From the NCBI GenBank assembly GCA_030532405.1, contig JAUNLF010000005.1, forward strand, positions 124,001 to 188,000: a stretch of 64,000 bases of DNA, in the 5' to 3' direction. Numbering within the stretch: the stretch's first letter is position 1; each line of letters opens with the position of its first letter. The position numbers and the translations under genes were made by a program. Below are positions 35,666 through 44,385 of this stretch, piece by piece. Source of the stretch: Actinomycetaceae bacterium. GTDB lineage: Bacteria > Actinomycetota > Actinomycetes > Actinomycetales > Actinomycetaceae. The notes beneath the pieces were generated by a model. That model saw only the letters and a program-made list of their open reading frames with translations. It did not search any database and had not been told where the DNA came from.

Positions 35666-37210
35666 GTGGAAAAAAATGACGCTCAATCGCAGGAATTTCA
35701 AGACGCTCCCGAGCAGATTCGCGTGCGCGCCGAGAAGCGTGCCCGCATGCTCGAACAGGGAATTGACCCCTACCCGGTAGAGTTGCCGGTCACCTCCACC
35801 ATTTCGAAGGTGCGTAAAGACTACGACTACCTCGAAATTGACGAGAAGTCGGAGGAAAACATTGGCCTGACCGGTCGCGTCATGTTCATCCGCGGCTCGG
35901 GCAAGCTCCAGTTTGTCGTGATCCAAGACGGCGAAGGTAACCGTTTGCAAGCCATGCTTTCCGCGGGTGAGGTCGGAGCGGACTCGCTGAAGGAGTTCAA
36001 GGCGAACGTCGACCTGGGCGATCACTTGTTTGTGCACGGCCCGGCAATACGTTCGCGCCGCGGTGAGCTTTCCATTTTTGCGTCCCCCGGTGAGGACGTG
36101 CCCGCGTGGCGCATCACGTCGAAGGCGCTGCGCCCACTGCCGAAGACTTTCACTACGGAGGATGGCGAGGAAGTCTCGCTTTCCGAAGAGGCACGGATTC
36201 GTCGCCGTCACCTGGACATGATCATGCGTCCCGCGGCGCGTCAGATGGTTCGCACGCGCGCGGACGTCGTGTGGTCGCTGCGCGACTACTTCCACCGCGA
36301 AGGCTTCCTGGAGATCGAAACCCCGATGCTCCAAAACATTCACGGTGGCGCGGCTGCACGCCCGTTCCAAACCCACATGAACGCGTACGACACGGAGCTT
36401 TACCTGCGTATCGCGCCCGAGCTTTTCTTGAAGCGTGCCGTGGTTGGCGGCATCGAGAAGGTTTTCGAAATCAACCGTAACTTCCGTAACGAGGGCGCTG
36501 ACTCCTCCCACTCTCCCGAGTTCACAATGCTCGAGGCTTACGAGGCTTACGGCACTTACGACACGATGGCAAAGCGCACCCGCGACTTCATTCAAAAGTC
36601 CGCGCGTGACGTGTTCGGATCCGAGGTCGTGACCCTAGCTGACGGCACGGAATACGACCTGTCGGGCCAGTGGGATTCGATTTCGCTATACGAGGTCGTG
36701 TCGGACGCCGTAAAGGAAGAGATCACCCCGGAAACTCCGCGCGAACGCCTGCTACAACTGGCAGAAAGCCGCGGTATTGAGGTTCCCGATCACGCCCTCG
36801 CTGGCAAAATCGTTGAAGAAATCTTTGAACACGAGGTTGGCGACGACCTTTGGCTACCCACGTTTGTGCGCGACTACCCGGTCGATACGTCTCCGCTGGT
36901 TCGCCAACACCGCAGCCTGCCCGGCCGCGTCGAGAAGTGGGACCTGTACGTGCGCGGGTTTGAACTGGCAACGGCGTACTCCGAGCTCGTTGACCCCGTG
37001 ATTCAGCGTGAGCGTTTCGAAGCGCAGGCACTCGCCGCCGCGAAGGGTGACCCCGAGGCCATGGTCTTGGATGAAGAATTCTTGCAGGCAATGGAACAGG
37101 GCATGCCTCCCACGGGCGGCATGGGCATGGGCCTTGACCGTCTGCTGATGGCCTTGACGGGCTACGGCATTCGCGAGACCATCACGTTCCCGTTGGTGAA
37201 GCGACTGTAA
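35666..37210 (+). CDS. lysS: Lysyl-tRNA synthetase, class II
   Basis: Charges tRNA-Lys. 514 residues from GTG 35666. An N-terminal OB-fold anticodon-binding domain (about 50-150: GLTGRVMFIRGSGKLQFVVIQDG) precedes the class II catalytic core. Motif 2 is FEINRNFRNEGADSSHSPEFTMLE and motif 3 is GMGMGLDRLLMALTG. An in-frame TTG/ATG further up is less likely. It follows panD closely, as in many actinobacteria. Its stop shares one base with the ktrB start (TAATG). Confidence 0.96.
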   Translation: MEKNDAQSQEFQDAPEQIRVRAEKRARMLEQGIDPYPVELPVTSTISKVRKDYDYLEIDEKSEENIGLTGRVMFIRGSGKLQFVVIQDGEGNRLQAMLSAGEVGADSLKEFKANVDLGDHLFVHGPAIRSRRGELSIFASPGEDVPAWRITSKALRPLPKTFTTEDGEEVSLSEEARIRRRHLDMIMRPAARQMVRTRADVVWSLRDYFHREGFLEIETPMLQNIHGGAAARPFQTHMNAYDTELYLRIAPELFLKRAVVGGIEKVFEINRNFRNEGADSSHSPEFTMLEAYEAYGTYDTMAKRTRDFIQKSARDVFGSEVVTLADGTEYDLSGQWDSISLYEVVSDAVKEEITPETPRERLLQLAESRGIEVPDHALAGKIVEEIFEHEVGDDLWLPTFVRDYPVDTSPLVRQHRSLPGRVEKWDLYVRGFELATAYSELVDPVIQRERFEAQALAAAKGDPEAMVLDEEFLQAMEQGMPPTGGMGMGLDRLLMALTGYGIRETITFPLVKRL

Positions 37211-38631
37211 TGAGAGGATTTCGTCGGTTTCGACGATCCTCAACGCGAGTTCCCTTCCACCGATACCGGCCAGCCCCAACCATTGTCTTCGGGCTGGCGG
37301 TAGTGATTCTGGTTGGAACGCTACTGCTGATGCTTCCGGTGTCACGCAGCGGGAACCCATTATGGCCAACCGGCACTCCCACGTCTGCGGGTACGCCGGC
37401 GCCCCTTTCTGTTGCGCTGTTTACCGCAACTTCCGCAACGTGCGTGACGGGCCTAATTGTTGCTGACACGGCAACCTACTGGTCCGGTTTCGGCCAGTTC
37501 GTAATCGCCGGCCTAATCGAGGTTGGCGGGCTTGGCACCATGACGTTCGCCGCGATCCTCGCTGTCTACGTAGCCCACCGCTTGAAGTTGCACCAGCGCA
37601 TCGCGGTCGCGCATGCCACCGGCAGCATTTCGATGGAAGATATCCGCGGCGTGGTAAAACGAATCATCGGCTACTCGCTTGTAGTCCAGCTGGTGTTCGC
37701 AATCCCGCTAGTAGTTGACCTCTACCTTCGCGACCACGACTTTAGCCACGCCCTCACAAATGGACTATTTCTTTCCGTATCCGCATACAACAACGCCGGT
37801 TTTGCGCTAAAAACTGACAGCCTGATGTCGTATGCGGACGATCCGTGGATACTGCTTCCAATCGCCGCGTTAATAATAATCGGCGGTATCGGTTTTCCAG
37901 TTTTAGCCGAGATTACGAGGGCGATTCGGGCCGGACGCAGCCGGTCAAAGAGGCCAAAGTTCTCACTAACTTCTCGAATCATGTTTGTGGGAACCGCGGT
38001 TCTGATTTTGGGTGGCTGGATCTTGATGGCCGCTTTGGAGTGGAACAACGAGAAAACTCTCGCTCCCTACTCAGTGGCTGACAAGCTGATGATTTCGTTC
38101 TTCTCATCCGTTTCACCGCGCACAGCCGGCTTCAACGCGATGGACATTGCGGGCCAGCACGACGTCACGTGGCTGATCACGGACATCCTAATGTTCATCG
38201 GCGGAGGGCCGGCCGGCACCGCGGGCGGCGTAAAAGTAACAACCGTGATGGTACTGGCCTTCATGGTCCTAACCGAGGTCCGAGCGGGCAAATCGGTGCA
38301 AATGTTCGGCGCGCGCATCGGGCGCTCCACGCACCGAACCGCAATAACCGTGCTTGTACTGGCGTACGTGCTGGTCGCCGTTGCAACCGGCGTCCTCATG
38401 GTCATAACCCCGTGGGGACTAGACAAAGTCCTATTCGAAGTCATCTCCGCGCTCGGCACAGTCGGACTATCCACGGGCATCACGCCCTACCTGCCGATAT
38501 CCGCACAAATAGTAATCGGCGCCCTAATGTTCATCGGACGCGTCGGACCAATGACAATAGCAACCGCGCTCGCGGTGCGACCCGACACGCGCCTGTTTGA
38601 ACTTCCAAAAGAAAGACTGATCATTGGGTAA
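37210..38631 (+). CDS. ktrB: Potassium uptake protein, KtrB/TrkH channel subunit
   Basis: 473 residues of membrane protein with four related membrane-pore-membrane repeats. Selectivity-filter-like turns are visible: TCVTG, YNNAGF, RTAGF and TVGLSTG. The pattern fits a KtrB-type K+ (Na+-coupled) channel. It is translationally coupled to lysS and 28 bp ahead of its cytosolic gating partner, ktrA. The first residues are very Arg-rich (RGFRRFRRSS), a cytoplasmic anchor. Confidence 0.93.
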   Translation: MRGFRRFRRSSTRVPFHRYRPAPTIVFGLAVVILVGTLLLMLPVSRSGNPLWPTGTPTSAGTPAPLSVALFTATSATCVTGLIVADTATYWSGFGQFVIAGLIEVGGLGTMTFAAILAVYVAHRLKLHQRIAVAHATGSISMEDIRGVVKRIIGYSLVVQLVFAIPLVVDLYLRDHDFSHALTNGLFLSVSAYNNAGFALKTDSLMSYADDPWILLPIAALIIIGGIGFPVLAEITRAIRAGRSRSKRPKFSLTSRIMFVGTAVLILGGWILMAALEWNNEKTLAPYSVADKLMISFFSSVSPRTAGFNAMDIAGQHDVTWLITDILMFIGGGPAGTAGGVKVTTVMVLAFMVLTEVRAGKSVQMFGARIGRSTHRTAITVLVLAYVLVAVATGVLMVITPWGLDKVLFEVISALGTVGLSTGITPYLPISAQIVIGALMFIGRVGPMTIATALAVRPDTRLFELPKERLIIG

Positions 38632-38659
38632 ATCCCAATGCAAAGAGGAAGGCTCACCA

Positions 38660-39352
38660 TTGGCTAGGTTCACGTTTCTTCCGCGCCTTCAACAAAGCAG
38701 CTTAGAAGGCGGCGTAGTAATCATCGGGCTGGGACGTTTTGGCGCGGCAATGGGGGAGGAACTCGTCCGCTCCGGCGTGGAAGTCCTAGGCATCGACAAC
38801 GACCCCGGCGTAGTTCAAGCAATGAACGGCCGGCTAACCTCCGTGGTGCGCGCCGACGCCTCCAACGTCGAAGTGCTCCGCCAGCTGGGCGTGCAAGACA
38901 GCTCCAACGCCGTGGTAGCTATAGGGACGGACCTGGCCAGCTCGATCCTGGCGGCCTCCGCACTAATCAAACTCGACGGCCCCGAAATCTGGGCGAAAGC
39001 CGCCACCGAACAACAGGGCGAAATCTTTGCACAAATGGGCATCAAGCACGTGTTCCACCCCGAAAAAGACATGGGCGTGCGCGCCGCGCACCTACTCACT
39101 CAGTCACTGTCAGACTTCTTCGACCTCGGCAACGGGTTCGCCATGGCAACCACAACGCTTCCACCCGCAATGGGTGGAAACACAATCTCGCAAATGCGGA
39201 TCCGCTACGACTACGGCGTCACCATCGTCGGAGTTAAGCAAGCCGACGAGTCGTGGGCGCCAATCACACCCGACACCGTCCTGCGTGCCGGGCAAACTGT
39301 CCTCGTCGCCGGCCCCTCAAAGAAACTAGACCAAGCGTTCGTTCGCGGCTAA
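38660..39352 (+). CDS. ktrA: Potassium channel regulatory subunit, KtrA/TrkA-N
   Basis: RCK/TrkA protein that gates KtrB by nucleotide binding. The Rossmann loop VVIIGLGRFGAAMGEEL, the acidic end of beta2 (GIDNDPGVVQ) and a C-terminal TrkA_C domain are visible. TTG 38660 (LARFTFLPRL) is preferred because GAGGAAGG lies just upstream; it gives 230 residues. The frame from 38624 would overlap ktrB. Together with KtrB it forms a potassium uptake system for osmotic and pH adaptation. Confidence 0.92.
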   Translation: MARFTFLPRLQQSSLEGGVVIIGLGRFGAAMGEELVRSGVEVLGIDNDPGVVQAMNGRLTSVVRADASNVEVLRQLGVQDSSNAVVAIGTDLASSILAASALIKLDGPEIWAKAATEQQGEIFAQMGIKHVFHPEKDMGVRAAHLLTQSLSDFFDLGNGFAMATTTLPPAMGGNTISQMRIRYDYGVTIVGVKQADESWAPITPDTVLRAGQTVLVAGPSKKLDQAFVRG

Positions 39353-39358
39353 ACCCAC

Positions 39359-39471
39359 AGCGCGGCGGCCAACTAGCGCGGCGGCCAACTAGCGCGGCCG
39401 GAGCGTTGGCCGACCCGCCCGGTCGCCAACTCGCGCGGCCGGAGCGTTGGCCGACCCGCGCGGCCGGAGCG
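39359..39471. repeat. GC-rich compound direct repeat between convergent genes
   Basis: Two tandem copies of the 16-mer AGCGCGGCGGCCAACT (39359-39374, 39375-39390) are followed by two copies of a 27-mer starting GCGCGGCCGGAGCG (39392-39418, 39432-39458) and a partial third (39458-39471). Each contains the palindromic core CGGCCG, and TTGGCC pairs with GGCCAA of the 16-mers, so stable hairpins form. It fills the gap between ktrA (+) and the MFS gene (-), and may act as a terminator or a dispersed repeat element. Confidence 0.8.
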
Positions 39472-39509
39472 CATAAACCCGCGGCGCCGCGCCGAACGAA
39501 CACTAAAAC

Positions 39510-40772
39510 CTAGTTGTCTTCGTCGGCTTCCGCGTAGTCCTTGGACTTGGAAACCTCGGGTAGTCGGGCGGCTGCGAACACGCCGACCAGGCCAACGGCA
39601 GCTAGGAATAGTAGCGCCGGAACGGAACCCCACATCGCAATAACACCGGACACGGTTCCCACCAGAAGCAAGATGATGCCCATCATCGTGTTTGCAGCGC
39701 CAACGTACCGGGTGCGTTGATCGGACTCCGCCATGTCCACGATGTACGTCTTTCGGGCCACGCGGATCGCGGTGTGCGCCAAGTTCAACAGGAAGAACGA
39801 CGTCGGCAGGATCCACCTCAGAGCCTCACCACCCAGCGTTGAAGTCGCCAGGATCGTCAGCAGGATAACCGCCGTAGCGACAGCGGCACCCACCGACATG
39901 GTCCTCTTCGAAGACGCGTCCGACCAGATGCCAGAAATACGCCCTCCTAGAAGCGACGACAAACCACCCGCGACCAAGAACGTGCCAAGGCCCGAAATGT
40001 CCTGGCCCGTCTCCTGCGACAACGTCACAATGAACGCCGTCGACAGCGCCGACACCAGCATCAGCGCACGAACAATCACGAAGTTACGGAAGTTGCGGTG
40101 GTCGCGGAACAACTCCCAAGTGTCCTTCCACCAAGCCTTATTCAGGCCGCCACCGTCAGCGTCGGGATCTTCGGGCTCCTTAATAGATTTGAAAACGAGG
40201 GCGGCCAGGAACCAGCTGAACCCCGCGATAATAATCAAAAGCTTCAGCACGTTCGGGTTCTGCAACGCCGGAATAAACGTCATCGCCAGGCCGACCGCCA
40301 AGGAAATGAACCCACCCAGTTCGGTAGCGCGGCCAGTGATCCGCCCACGCCCTCCCTTATGGATCGTACGACCCTGCACATCTTTAGACGCGATCGAACA
40401 AAGCGAACGGAACGTCGCAAAGATTGCCAGTAGCAACAAAACAACAATACCGAGGGCGGTGCCGGTCAAGAACAGGGACGCAATCCCCATCAAAATCGCG
40501 GCAATACCTTGCCCAACCGCACCCATCAGCCAAATACCCTTGCGGTACTTATGCGCGGTCACCCACGGGGTCAACGCGGCTTGCGGAAGCATCGAACCCG
40601 ACTCGCGGACCGGAACGAGCATCGCGATTATGAAACCAGGCGCGCCGGCAGCCTGAAGCATCCAAGGCAGAACGGTCTTCGCAGCGATAATCTGGTCGCC
40701 AATATTTTGCAAACCGTTCGACCAGATGAATCGTTTACCGTTATATTCCTCGTTGGGAAGTAGTTCGCTCAA
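39510..40772 (-). CDS. Major facilitator superfamily transporter
   Basis: 420 residues with about 12 membrane spans. The first half ends in a charged loop (KSIKEPEDPDADGGGLNKAWWKD), as is usual for MFS proteins. An MFS-like loop 2-3 motif is only weakly seen (TAHKYRKGI). TTG start with GAGG 5 nt upstream. The long N-terminal soluble segment is missing and there is no clue to the substrate. It is a single gene facing away from the SDR gene at 40.9 kb. Confidence 0.85.
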   Translation of the reverse strand: MSELLPNEEYNGKRFIWSNGLQNIGDQIIAAKTVLPWMLQAAGAPGFIIAMLVPVRESGSMLPQAALTPWVTAHKYRKGIWLMGAVGQGIAAILMGIASLFLTGTALGIVVLLLLAIFATFRSLCSIASKDVQGRTIHKGGRGRITGRATELGGFISLAVGLAMTFIPALQNPNVLKLLIIIAGFSWFLAALVFKSIKEPEDPDADGGGLNKAWWKDTWELFRDHRNFRNFVIVRALMLVSALSTAFIVTLSQETGQDISGLGTFLVAGGLSSLLGGRISGIWSDASSKRTMSVGAAVATAVILLTILATSTLGGEALRWILPTSFFLLNLAHTAIRVARKTYIVDMAESDQRTRYVGAANTMMGIILLLVGTVSGVIAMWGSVPALLFLAAVGLVGVFAAARLPEVSKSKDYAEADEDN

Positions 40773-40938
40773 GGTAACCTCGTGAGATCAAAAAATACAC
40801 TCATTCAATTTTAAACATCCGTCAACGTGGAATCTAGCAAGGCAACCATAACCAGATTCCGGGACGGCCCCACCCTGCGGTAGTGAGTCAGCCACTTTGC
40901 AACTAGTGTGAAAACTACACGACTACGAAGGGGTAAAC

Positions 40939-41724
40939 ATGGACTTGAGGATTAGCAACAAAGTCGCTTTTGTGGCCGCATCAACTTCCGGACTTGGCCG
41001 CGCCGCAGCTCTGGCGCTCGCCGCCGAAGGAGTCCGCGTCTGCGTGACCGGCCGCGACATCGAGCGTTGCATACCGGTTGTCGACGAAATCGAACAAGCC
41101 GGCGGCACAGCAATCGCGGCCGCCCTAGACGTGCTCGATAAAGATTCCATTACCGCCGCATTGAAACATACCGAGGACGAGTTCGGCCCCGTCGACATCC
41201 TGATCCTGAACGGCCCCGGCCCCAAGCCCGGTTCACCCACAACCGTCACACCCGAAGACGTAGCCGACGCGTTCGGCCGCCTCGTCCAACCGCACGTGCA
41301 AATGGTTAACCACGTTCTCCCCGGCATGCGCGAACGCGGTTGGGGCCGCATCATCGCCATCGGATCAACCGCGGTAATCACGCCCTCAATGCAACTGGTC
41401 TTGTCAACGATGGGACGCCAGGCGCTCGCGGGCTACCTGAAGGCACTCTCCCTGGAAGTCGGCGGCGATGGCATCACCGTGAACATGGTCCACCCCGGCC
41501 GCATCCTAACGCCGCGCATCGACCAGCTCGACGCGGACGCCGCGAAACGCGAAGGCGTACAGCCCGAAGACATTCGCAGGCAGTTCGAACAAAACATCCC
41601 GGTAAAGCGCCTGGGCGATCCTTCCGAAATGGGGGCCGCAATCGCATACCTAGCGTCCGAGGGCGCCGCCTACGTCACCGGCACATCCCTGCGTCTGGAC
41701 GGCGGTATCACACCAATTCAGTAG
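40939..41724 (+). CDS. Short-chain dehydrogenase/reductase lacking the canonical Tyr-x-x-x-Lys
   Basis: 261 residues. The Rossmann motif ASTSGLGRAAALALAAEG (variant of TGxxxGxG), LDVLD and a C-terminal DGG (SLRLDGGITPIQ) identify an SDR related to FabG-like 3-oxoacyl reductases. Where YxxxK is expected, the sequence reads LVLSTMGRQALAGYLKAL. It therefore lacks the usual catalytic Tyr/Lys spacing, as in the BKR_like_SDR_like subgroup with LVLSN...R-type segments. The reaction is unknown. GAAGGGG lies upstream of the ATG. It is followed by a bidirectional terminator. Confidence 0.85.
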   Translation: MDLRISNKVAFVAASTSGLGRAAALALAAEGVRVCVTGRDIERCIPVVDEIEQAGGTAIAAALDVLDKDSITAALKHTEDEFGPVDILILNGPGPKPGSPTTVTPEDVADAFGRLVQPHVQMVNHVLPGMRERGWGRIIAIGSTAVITPSMQLVLSTMGRQALAGYLKALSLEVGGDGITVNMVHPGRILTPRIDQLDADAAKREGVQPEDIRRQFEQNIPVKRLGDPSEMGAAIAYLASEGAAYVTGTSLRLDGGITPIQ

Positions 41725-41771
41725 CGCCGCGGTCGGCTCGCGACGCGCAGCACGCGGAAGTTTTGCATAGA

Positions 41772-41816
41772 AAACCGCGCTATCGAAGTCCCAGGTAGGC
41801 TCCGATAGCGCGGTTT
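41772..41816. terminator. Bidirectional terminator between the SDR gene and glpC
   Basis: Perfect 14-bp stem AAACCGCGCTATCG/CGATAGCGCGGTTT, 17-nt loop, with A/T runs on both sides. Confidence 0.85.
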
Positions 41817-41836
41817 GCTTTAGGCGGCCAGCGCGT

Positions 41837-43120
41837 TTAGGCGTGCGCTGCGTCCGCGGCGTCGATAGCGCCCTCCAACAGGTCGTCGGACAGGCCGAAC
41901 GCCCAGTGCATCAGCGATACGGGGTGAATCATCTTCGCACCCGAACCCTTTGCCAGCTGCCAACGACACGTTTCGGTCTCGCACGCGGCCAGTTCGGGGT
42001 TGGTGCGTTTGATGAACTCAAACACCGGCTTGCCTACAGCCTCTGCGATCTTACGCTTTTCGGCCTTCATGCCGTACGTTCCCGCAATACCACAGCAAGG
42101 CTGATCCGAGTCGACCACGGTAACGCCCGGGACTAGCTCCATGAGCTCCACGGCGGGCATACCCATTCCCTGGCTCTTCACCTGGCACGGCTGGTGGTAG
42201 GGGATAGTCATGTCTAGGCGACGCAGATTGTCAACGGGGAGTTCACCCGCGTAGTACAGGTCCAGCAAGAACTCCGACGTTTCCACGGTGCGAACCGAAA
42301 TCGCGTCCAGGCGCGGATCCTTGATGCCCATGATCTCTTGAGCTTCGTGCTTCAACATGCCCGCACACGAGCCGGACGAAGACACGACGGTCAAACCTTC
42401 ACCGGCGGAAAGTAGCGCTTCGGCGAGCTTCAGAACCTTCTTAGAAGCCCCACCAAAAATACCGTTGGACTGTTCAGCCAGGCCACAGCATCCCTGCTCG
42501 GGAACCAGAACCTCATAGCCCAAGTGTTCTAGCAGCTCAATGGTGTGCTTTGAAGTTTGAACCTCAAAGTAGCCACCGGCGCAGCCGTGGAAGAACACGA
42601 TCGGACCGCGCGGAGCGGGAGTCGTGCGCGGCGGACGCTTCTTCAACCATCCGCGTAGCGACTGGTTGTGAGCAGTCGGCATCGGGGCGTCCTCTGACAC
42701 GCCAACAACCTTGTCAACAATCTTGCGCAACGGCTTAATGCCAAGCGCCGCATTCGCAACGGGGGCGAGCGGCGTTAGCGCCTTACCCATCAGCTCCGTC
42801 TGGGTGATCAGGCGGTCGCGGATCGGCATACCGTTTTGAGCCTTCATGACCGCGCGGGCCTGCGCGTTAATCTCCGCGATCTTCACACCCTGCGGGCAAA
42901 CCATCGTGCAAATACCGCAACCGGAGCAGTAATCCAGCGAGTGGTCCACCGACTCCCCGTTACGGAAGCGCTCTGCCTGCGGCCCCACAAACTTCGGTCC
43001 GGGGAACAGCGGCGTCACGCGAGCCACCGGACACTGCGTCTCACAAATCGTGCACTTCACGCAGTTATCAAGGGTTGCGCGCGAAAAACTAGTCTGCGCA
43101 AAATCCAATGCGTCCATCAT
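41837..43120 (-). CDS. glpC: Anaerobic glycerol-3-phosphate dehydrogenase subunit C
   Basis: Membrane-associated iron-sulfur subunit that passes electrons from GlpAB to the quinone pool. 427 residues. Two 4Fe-4S ferredoxin motifs near the N-terminus are CVKCTICETQCPV and CSGCGICTMVCPQG. Two CCG domains are each marked by a CCG: PEQGCCGLAEQ and SDQPCCGIAG. It overlaps glpB by 4 bp, with GGAGG before the ATG. As the last gene of glpABC it completes an anaerobic-type complex, in contrast to the single-subunit GlpD of aerobes. Confidence 0.95.
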   Translation of the reverse strand: MMDALDFAQTSFSRATLDNCVKCTICETQCPVARVTPLFPGPKFVGPQAERFRNGESVDHSLDYCSGCGICTMVCPQGVKIAEINAQARAVMKAQNGMPIRDRLITQTELMGKALTPLAPVANAALGIKPLRKIVDKVVGVSEDAPMPTAHNQSLRGWLKKRPPRTTPAPRGPIVFFHGCAGGYFEVQTSKHTIELLEHLGYEVLVPEQGCCGLAEQSNGIFGGASKKVLKLAEALLSAGEGLTVVSSSGSCAGMLKHEAQEIMGIKDPRLDAISVRTVETSEFLLDLYYAGELPVDNLRRLDMTIPYHQPCQVKSQGMGMPAVELMELVPGVTVVDSDQPCCGIAGTYGMKAEKRKIAEAVGKPVFEFIKRTNPELAACETETCRWQLAKGSGAKMIHPVSLMHWAFGLSDDLLEGAIDAADAAHA

Positions 43121-44385
43121 CGGTTTCCTCCCAGAATCGAATCAGTTGCGCGGATCATCGAACCAAGGGCAATGCCTTCGCCCGATTTCTCTTGCCAACG
43201 CATCGCGCCGGCGATAGTGCCACCGACAATGCGAACGTTTTCGTAAACCACGTTGCCGCTGCGATCCAGTGGCTTCATGTCCGAGTCGACCGCAACACCA
43301 ACCTTGAACAGTGCCTGCTGGTCGCCCCAATAGTCACCGTGGATCAGTTCGGGCAACTCCCCACCCGTGACCGGCAGGTTCAAAGCGCGTTCAAACACGG
43401 TTCCGTACGAGTCCATCGTCAGCGCGCCAGACTCAAAGCCGCCGCCTGCTAAAACAACGAAGTCGCAGGGAATCTCGCGGTTAGCGCCCGCCGTGTCTGC
43501 AACCACGTGCGTGACCTGTTTGCCGTTCGTCTTCACACCGATCGCTTCGGTGCCCATCATGAAACGGATCCGCAGGTCCTTTACGCGGTGCGTCAGCTTT
43601 TGATTAAGCCGCATTCCGGGTACCGAGGGCGGTTGCAACGGAATCTCAAACACGGGGTGTCCAAGTAGGTGTTGGAACTGTTCCCACACGCCGTCGCCGT
43701 TCACGCCGAGAATGGCGGGAAGGCCAACGACTTCGCCCTTCTTAACGTGCGGGCGAAGTTCTTCTGCGAGATTGCGCAGGAGGACGGGGTTTTCTAGCGC
43801 CCTGGCAAATACCAGCGCGGATGAATCGACCTCTCCGGGGCGAACCTCGAAGTCAAGCATGAGGGTGCGGGCTTCTACGCGGCCGTCCCACTCGAGCTTG
43901 GTTCGGTTCAGGTTTCCGGCCACGAAGTCGGGGTAGAAGTCCTTCAACTGTTTGAAACCGACGATCAGGTAGCGCTTGGAGTTTTTCACCTGACCGTTAA
44001 CCATTGACGGCTGCGCCAGGCAGGTGGGGCGCATCGCGCCAACCGCGGTTGGGAGCAGGAAGTTCTTTTCCGGATCACCCACCAGCAGGCCGGGGCCGAC
44101 CTGCTTCGCCATGAACTCCGCGCCCTGTTTGACTGCGTCAGCTCCGATAATGGAGTAGGGGTGATCGCCCTCCTTGGCGCCCTTTTCAAACGGGTCTTCC
44201 TTAATGGTCTGCAACGGGTTTTCAACTCGTTGCGGCGCGTATCCGAGGACGTCAATGGAGCCCTGCGAAAGCTGCAGGCCGCCGATACCCTTGGTTACCA
44301 CGGTGACCCGGTGTCCGGCTTCGGCCAGTCGAATAGCTGAAGTTAGTCCCGCGATTCCCGCGCCAATTACTACTGTTGAGCTCAC
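43117..44385 (-). CDS. glpB: Anaerobic glycerol-3-phosphate dehydrogenase subunit B
   Basis: Flavoprotein subunit (FMN/FAD) of the GlpABC complex, 422 residues. The dinucleotide-binding motif VVIGAGIAGLTSAIRLAEAG is at the very N-terminus. Matching features are GGLQLSQGSIDVLGYAP and the C-terminal VVLAGGGFESGAL segment. GTG start overlapping glpA's TGA. Operon order glpA-glpB-glpC is conserved from enterobacteria. Confidence 0.93.
   Translation of the reverse strand: MSSTVVIGAGIAGLTSAIRLAEAGHRVTVVTKGIGGLQLSQGSIDVLGYAPQRVENPLQTIKEDPFEKGAKEGDHPYSIIGADAVKQGAEFMAKQVGPGLLVGDPEKNFLLPTAVGAMRPTCLAQPSMVNGQVKNSKRYLIVGFKQLKDFYPDFVAGNLNRTKLEWDGRVEARTLMLDFEVRPGEVDSSALVFARALENPVLLRNLAEELRPHVKKGEVVGLPAILGVNGDGVWEQFQHLLGHPVFEIPLQPPSVPGMRLNQKLTHRVKDLRIRFMMGTEAIGVKTNGKQVTHVVADTAGANREIPCDFVVLAGGGFESGALTMDSYGTVFERALNLPVTGGELPELIHGDYWGDQQALFKVGVAVDSDMKPLDRSGNVVYENVRIVGGTIAGAMRWQEKSGEGIALGSMIRATDSILGGNR

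Noticed and set aside
35630-36595. Long minus-strand open frame opposite lysS
   Set aside because: It lies wholly antisense to the well-conserved lysS coding sequence. High-GC coding DNA commonly gives such frames, and its translation shows no domain.
39353-39509. CRISPR-like array reading of the GC-rich repeats
   Set aside because: Units are adjacent or spaced by about 13 bp of related sequence, with no unique 30-40-bp spacers and no cas gene.
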